A stretch of 9,196 nt of DNA, from positions 1-9,196 of the forward strand of contig DOTA01000218.1 of assembly GCA_003513015.1 (NCBI GenBank), read 5' to 3'. The position numbers and the translations under genes were made by a program. This stretch comes from Chloroflexota bacterium (GTDB lineage: Bacteria > Chloroflexota > Anaerolineae > Anaerolineales > UBA11858). Positions 5,990-9,196 of the stretch are shown one piece after another. Positions within the stretch are counted from its first letter, which is position 1. Every line of letters begins with the position of its first letter. The notes below the pieces were generated by a model. That model was not told the origin of the DNA. It saw only the letters and a program-made list of their open reading frames with translations, and ran no database searches.

Positions 5990-5998
5990 TGATATGAT
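5990..5998 (+). promoter_or_regulatory. Extended -10 promoter of the diguanylate cyclase gene
   Basis: TGATATGAT fits the extended -10 pattern TGnTATnnT, with the -10 hexamer at 5993-5998. The -35 position (about 5970-5975, AATTCA) is weak, as is usual for extended -10 promoters. The predicted start coincides with or lies within a base or two of the ATG at 6005, so the transcript is probably leaderless. Confidence 0.5.
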
Positions 5999-6004
5999 AC
6001 TGAA

Positions 6005-7633
6005 ATGAGCACTCAGCCGAATCAATTCTATAGCACGCTATTACTCGTTGCCGCCTTGATCTCGGCAATCATAACTACCATTGCCTGGAAACGCCGTGAA
6101 CAAGCAGCTAGCGCGCGTTCGATGGCAATTTTCGGAGCTGCTATGGTCTGGTGGTGTTTGATGTATGCCATCCACTGGTTAGATATTTACCATCCTTCCG
6201 AATTTTTTTGGCTCGATCTAACGTATGTGGGCGCGGTCGTGGTTCCGGCAGCATTTTTAGCTTTCGCATTGGATTATGCCGATCATAGCCAGATATTAAC
6301 CCGCCCGGTGGTGGCTTTATTAAGCATCGAACCACTCCTGACCCTTTTCTTCCTTTTCACAGATGCACGCTTTGGCATTTTCTTCGCGGGCAAGCGACAA
6401 CCAGAAACATCTGTGATCCAGAATGGCGGCTTTGGATTTTGGTTCAATATTGTTTATTCGTATTCCATTATTTTGATTGGATTTGTACTGATCTTTCGGA
6501 CATGCCTCAATGCCTCCTCAATCCAGCGTTCACAAACTCGCCTGATTTTATTGGGTGCCGCGTTCCCCTGGGTTGCCGATATTCTCCTGATATTAGGGTT
6601 GTTTCCGCTCCCCAATTTAGACCCAACACCGATGGCGTTTGTCATTACAAGTGTGACTTTCTCATACGCCATTTTTAGTTACGGCTTTTTGGATATTGTG
6701 CCCATCGCTCGCAGCACTTTAGTAGAGAATATGCCCGATGGCGTGCTGGTGCTGGATAAACTGAACCGGTTGGCCGATATTAATCCCAGGGCGAAGCAAC
6801 TTTTTGAAATCAAAGAGCCAGCGCCAATCGGCCAACCGGCCGAAAAAATCTTCGGGCATTTATCAGAATTGTTGTCTCGATATTTACAAATACCCGAGGG
6901 GCGAGATGAAATCATGATTACCGGGGATTCACCCAAATTTTTTGATGTGCGTATTAGTGCGTTGGCAGACAAGCGCGGTAATTTCACGGGGCGTTTAGTT
7001 TCAGTCAGCGATATTACCTTACGCAAAGAAATCGAAATTGAACTGCGAAATGCCAACCAGCAATTGCAACTCCAAATATCGGAAATTGAAGCCCTCCAGG
7101 CCCAGCTAAAAGAACAGGCCATCCGCGATCCACTGACGGGCTTGTACAATCGCCGCTATTTACAAGAATTTTTGGAGCATGAGTTGAGTCGGGCAACACG
7201 CGAGTCTTTGCCGCTCAGTCTGGTCATGATGGATATCGATCGTTTTAAAAAATGCAACGATACATACGGGCACAAAGCTGGCGACATGGTACTGCAAGGG
7301 CTTGCAGAGATGCTGCTCGAAACCACTCGCAAGGAAGATTTGGTCTGTCGCTATGGCGGAGAGGAGTTTGTGGTTGTTTTGCCGGGTTCAAAGCCGGAGA
7401 TTACCTACCAACGCACCGAAATCTGGCGTCAAAATTTCCAGGACCAATGTATTTCAATCGAAAATGCTGAAATCCACACCACGCTTTCCGCCGGAATCGC
7501 TTGTTTTCCAGTCGATGGGGATTCTATGGATCTGCTTTTGATGGCCGCCGATAATGCGCTCTATAGGGCTAAACAAGCCGGACGTAATCAAGTCTTCTGT
7601 AGTGATGGTTCGTATTCCGGCAGATTGCCCTGA
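6005..7633 (+). CDS. Membrane diguanylate cyclase, 7TM-PAS-GGDEF
   Basis: This 542-residue protein makes cyclic di-GMP from two GTP. Seven hydrophobic segments (about 10-27, 38-58, 68-90, 101-120, 145-165, 178-200 and 208-227) match the N-terminal 7TM domain shared with histidine kinases (HisKA_7TM type). A PAS-like domain (about 236-340, ENMPDGVLVLDKLNRLADIN... ending VSDIT) comes next, then a Gln/Glu-rich coiled coil (341-372). The GGDEF domain (about 373-535) begins IRDPLTGLYNRRYL and has MDIDRFKKCNDTYGHKAGD (409-427) for metal and guanine binding, GGEEF (451-455) as the active site, and RKED (442-445) exactly five residues upstream as an intact product-inhibition I-site. It should therefore be active and feedback controlled. 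No EAL domain is present. It has its own promoter and no Shine-Dalgarno. The sensed signal is unknown. Its DNA is more A/T-rich than rtcB. Confidence 0.93.
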   Translation: MSTQPNQFYSTLLLVAALISAIITTIAWKRREQAASARSMAIFGAAMVWWCLMYAIHWLDIYHPSEFFWLDLTYVGAVVVPAAFLAFALDYADHSQILTRPVVALLSIEPLLTLFFLFTDARFGIFFAGKRQPETSVIQNGGFGFWFNIVYSYSIILIGFVLIFRTCLNASSIQRSQTRLILLGAAFPWVADILLILGLFPLPNLDPTPMAFVITSVTFSYAIFSYGFLDIVPIARSTLVENMPDGVLVLDKLNRLADINPRAKQLFEIKEPAPIGQPAEKIFGHLSELLSRYLQIPEGRDEIMITGDSPKFFDVRISALADKRGNFTGRLVSVSDITLRKEIEIELRNANQQLQLQISEIEALQAQLKEQAIRDPLTGLYNRRYLQEFLEHELSRATRESLPLSLVMMDIDRFKKCNDTYGHKAGDMVLQGLAEMLLETTRKEDLVCRYGGEEFVVVLPGSKPEITYQRTEIWRQNFQDQCISIENAEIHTTLSAGIACFPVDGDSMDLLLMAADNALYRAKQAGRNQVFCSDGSYSGRLP

Positions 7634-7649
7634 TTCGCCATACACTCTC

Positions 7650-7678
7650 TTGACCAAACCTCGCTTACAAGCTAAAAT
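7650..7678 (+). promoter_or_regulatory. Strong sigma70-type promoter of ffh
   Basis: TTGACC (7650-7655, five of six) and TAAAAT (7673-7678, five of six) are separated by the ideal 17 bases. Transcription should start near 7685, leaving a leader of about 48 bases before the ffh ATG at 7733. This is the best promoter match in the window. Confidence 0.7.
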
Positions 7679-7686
7679 GCGGCCTT

Positions 7687-7726
7687 GCGGCTGGACCGTG
7701 TGTTTGAAGAAACCAGCCGCTCTTTT
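7687..7726 (+). terminator. GC-rich hairpin with T tract in the ffh leader (terminator or attenuator candidate)
   Basis: GCGGCTGG (7687-7694) and CCAGCCGC (7713-7720) form a perfect 8-bp GC-rich stem with an 18-base loop, followed directly by TCTTTT. The shape fits an intrinsic terminator and could end the diguanylate cyclase transcript. However, it lies downstream of the predicted ffh promoter and 12 bases before the ffh ATG. It would then fold at the very 5' end of the ffh mRNA, as an attenuator, stability element or translation-control hairpin. Confidence 0.5.
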
Positions 7727-7732
7727 GACTTT

Positions 7733-9055
7733 ATGTTCGAAAATCTAACTACCCGACTCAATAAAGTTTTTGACAAACTCAATCGGCGCGGTAAGCTCTC
7801 GGAGAGCGACGTCGATGAGGCCATGCGCGAAGTGCGCTTGGCTTTGCTTGAAGCGGATGTACACTACAAAGTTGTTAAAGACTTCGTGGCACGCGTGCGC
7901 GAGCGCTCGATTGGACATGAGGTTTCGAAAGCACTCAATCCCGGTCAACAGGTGGTCAAAATTGTCAACGAAGAGTTGATTGCCACCCTGGGTGAACCGG
8001 AACGTTTGAACATGCGCGGCCCCAAACCCCGCACCATCATGTTGGTTGGTTTGCAAGGCTCGGGTAAAACCACCCATGCCGGAAAACTGGCGAAACTACT
8101 GCGTGGCCAAGGCGAGCGTGTGCTGCTGGTGGCGGCTGACCCTTACCGCCCGGCAGCCGTACAACAATTGCAGACCCTCGGCGAACGTCTGGGCATTGAA
8201 GTTTTTACCGAACCCGGTATTGCCCCGCCCGATCTCGCCAAACATGCCGTCCAACGCGCCGAACGCGGCGGCTTTGGAGTGGTCATCCTGGATACGGCTG
8301 GTCGCTCCCAGTTGGATGACGCACTAATGGATGAAATCAGGGCGATCAACTCAAAAGTGGATCTGGCCGAAATTCTGCTGGTGGTTGATTCTATGATCGG
8401 TCAAGAAGCCGTCAATATCGCCGAAGGTTTCCGCGATGCCGTGCCGTTGACCGGATTGATCCTTACAAAAATTGACGGAGATGCCCGCGGCGGCGCGGCC
8501 ATCTCGATCCGCTCCGTCACTGGCGTGCCCATCAAATTCCTGGGAACCGGTGAGGGTTTGGATGCCATTGAAGTTTTTGATCCCTCCCGTTTATCCTCCC
8601 GCATTTTGGGGATGGGCGATATACTGGGCTTAATCGAGCGCGCCGAATCCGCTCTGGATCAGGAAACTGCCCAACGCCAGGCCGAAAAAATGATGGCTGG
8701 CGAGTTCACCCTGGAAGATTTCAAGGAGCAGTTGGGGCAGGTGCGCAAGTTGGGGCCGATCGGCCAAATTCTGGAGATGCTGCCCGGCGGTATGGGGCAG
8801 GCGGCGCGTCAGGTTGATCCTAACGAGGCCGAATCCCAGCTAAAAATGACGGAAGCCATCATCAATTCCATGACTGTCAAGGAACGGCGCAACCCGAAAC
8901 TGCTTAATGCTAGCCGCAGACGGCGCATCGCCGCCGGTTCCGGTACGGAAGTTCAGGATGTAAACCGTCTCTTGAAGCAATACCGAGATGCCCAGCGGAT
9001 GTTCAAAACTATCCGAAAATCGGGCATGAGCGGATTGTCACGTTTATTTGGGTAA
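7733..9055 (+). CDS. ffh: Signal recognition particle GTPase Ffh (SRP54)
   Basis: This 440-residue protein binds 4.5S/6S SRP RNA and delivers ribosomes making membrane or exported proteins to FtsY at the membrane. The N domain is at about 1-95. The G domain (about 96-295) carries GLQGSGKTT (106-114), DPYRPAA (136-142), DTAGR (187-191), TKIDGDARGG (245-254) and GTGE (271-274). The M domain (about 320-440) has FTLEDFKEQLGQVRKLGPIG, a short Met/Gly finger loop, and the RNA-binding SMTVKERRNP...SRRRRIAAGSG (379-404). The start is placed at MFENLTTRLNKVF, the usual Ffh N-terminus. An in-frame TTG at 7685 would add 16 residues that do not fit and coincides with the predicted transcription start. 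No Shine-Dalgarno precedes the ATG. rpsP follows, a common bacterial neighbour. The gene is complete, with a short C-terminal tail. Confidence 0.97.
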   Translation: MFENLTTRLNKVFDKLNRRGKLSESDVDEAMREVRLALLEADVHYKVVKDFVARVRERSIGHEVSKALNPGQQVVKIVNEELIATLGEPERLNMRGPKPRTIMLVGLQGSGKTTHAGKLAKLLRGQGERVLLVAADPYRPAAVQQLQTLGERLGIEVFTEPGIAPPDLAKHAVQRAERGGFGVVILDTAGRSQLDDALMDEIRAINSKVDLAEILLVVDSMIGQEAVNIAEGFRDAVPLTGLILTKIDGDARGGAAISIRSVTGVPIKFLGTGEGLDAIEVFDPSRLSSRILGMGDILGLIERAESALDQETAQRQAEKMMAGEFTLEDFKEQLGQVRKLGPIGQILEMLPGGMGQAARQVDPNEAESQLKMTEAIINSMTVKERRNPKLLNASRRRRIAAGSGTEVQDVNRLLKQYRDAQRMFKTIRKSGMSGLSRLFG

Positions 9056-9061
9056 TTTCTG

Positions 9062-9111
9062 ACCGACCAAGATTTGCGCCCCTTCAGTGCATCCCTCTAA
9101 CCTTGGTGGGT
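9062..9111 (+). other. Imperfect inverted repeat after ffh, possible weak terminator
   Basis: ACCGACCAAG (9062-9071) pairs with CTTGGTGGGT (9102-9111) at nine of ten positions around a 30-base loop, 6 bases after the ffh stop. A run of T does not follow directly (TGGTGTTTAC, then A residues), so as an intrinsic terminator it is poor. Confidence 0.25.
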
Positions 9112-9116
9112 TGGTG

Positions 9117-9145
9117 TTTACAAAAAAATCTATTTTAATAACTAT
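9117..9145 (+). promoter_or_regulatory. Possible promoter of rpsP
   Basis: TTTACA (9117-9122) resembles a -35 element. An A/T-rich stretch follows in which AACTAT (9140-9145) sits at 17-base spacing as a mediocre -10. The G+C drop compared with the flanking genes and the good ribosome binding site downstream make a promoter here plausible, but rpsP may also be read through from ffh. Confidence 0.25.
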
Positions 9146-9172
9146 CTGTTATTTGAAGGAGACAGATCTATT

Positions 9173-9196
9173 ATGGTTCGTTTACGTTTACGCCGT
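9173..9196 (+). CDS. rpsP: 30S ribosomal protein S16 (partial, first eight codons)
   Basis: The ATG at 9173 begins MVRLRLRR, matching the conserved S16 N-terminus (MV-x-I/L-R-L-x-R), before the window ends. AAGGAGA (9156-9162) lies 10 bases upstream as a strong ribosome binding site. The position just after ffh is the common bacterial order ffh-rpsP-(KH protein)-rimM-trmD-rplS, which supports the call although only eight residues are visible. S16 is an essential assembly protein of the small ribosomal subunit. Confidence 0.82.

Noticed and set aside
6679..7149. 156-codon minus-strand open frame opposite the diguanylate cyclase
   Set aside because: Ser/Ile-rich low-information translation, antisense to the PAS and coiled-coil region of a well-supported gene.
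7685..7732. Upstream TTG start for ffh
   Set aside because: It would add 16 residues that do not match the usual Ffh N-terminus, has no ribosome binding site, and overlaps the leader hairpin and the predicted transcription start.
9056..9172. Small RNA (for example SRP RNA) between ffh and rpsP
   Set aside because: The 117-base gap contains only an imperfect stem and an A/T-rich run; I could not find the GGAA tetraloop/asymmetric-loop pattern of an SRP RNA.
1..9196. CRISPR array, mobile element, prophage, tRNA or toxin-antitoxin genes
   Set aside because: No regularly spaced repeats, transposase or integrase signatures, terminal inverted repeats, cloverleaf sequences or small paired toxin-like genes were seen on either strand.

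Overview
The window looks like bacterial chromosome, most likely from a Chloroflexota bacterium of the Anaerolineae type (inference, moderate confidence). The clues are a DUF3662-FHA protein clustered with further FHA proteins, an archease-RtcB pair, a 7TM-PAS-GGDEF sensor, and ffh followed by rpsP. Coding density is high: the longest gap between genes is about 180 bp. I see no tRNA, rRNA, CRISPR array, transposase, integrase or prophage gene.

Left block, minus strand (1-2704). Transcription runs leftward through a tightly packed cluster of three forkhead-associated (FHA) phosphothreonine-binding proteins, then S-methyl-5'-thioadenosine phosphorylase (mtnP), then the first 42 codons of a fumarate hydratase-type Fe-S hydro-lyase beta subunit. 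The FHA genes are a FhaA-like DUF3662-FHA protein, a membrane-anchored FHA protein and a small soluble FHA protein. The three FHA genes and mtnP overlap by 1 to 8 bases, so they are probably one transcript. This joins signalling proteins that read Ser/Thr-kinase marks to a methionine/polyamine salvage enzyme. No kinase or phosphatase is in view.

Divergent control region (2705-2886). Between the FHA cluster and the rightward operon lie two outward-facing -10 elements. A perfect 16-bp palindrome sits almost exactly midway between them, and there is a leader hairpin on the FHA side.

Middle block, plus strand (2887-5984). An RNA-repair operon starts with archease and the RNA ligase RtcB, whose metal ligands and guanylylated histidine are all present. 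An alpha/beta hydrolase and a GNAT acetyltransferase, both of unknown substrate, follow with almost no gap.

Right block, plus strand (6005-9196). A membrane diguanylate cyclase (7TM, PAS, coiled coil, GGEEF with intact I-site) has its own extended -10 promoter. Next come ffh, the SRP GTPase gene, with a strong promoter and a hairpin in its leader, and the first eight codons of rpsP (ribosomal protein S16).

All major gene families here are known. The most noteworthy signals are the shared palindrome, the likely leaderless or SD-less starts of promoter-proximal genes, the ffh leader hairpin, the FHA trio with altered ligand-binding loops, and the two unassigned enzymes in the rtcB operon.
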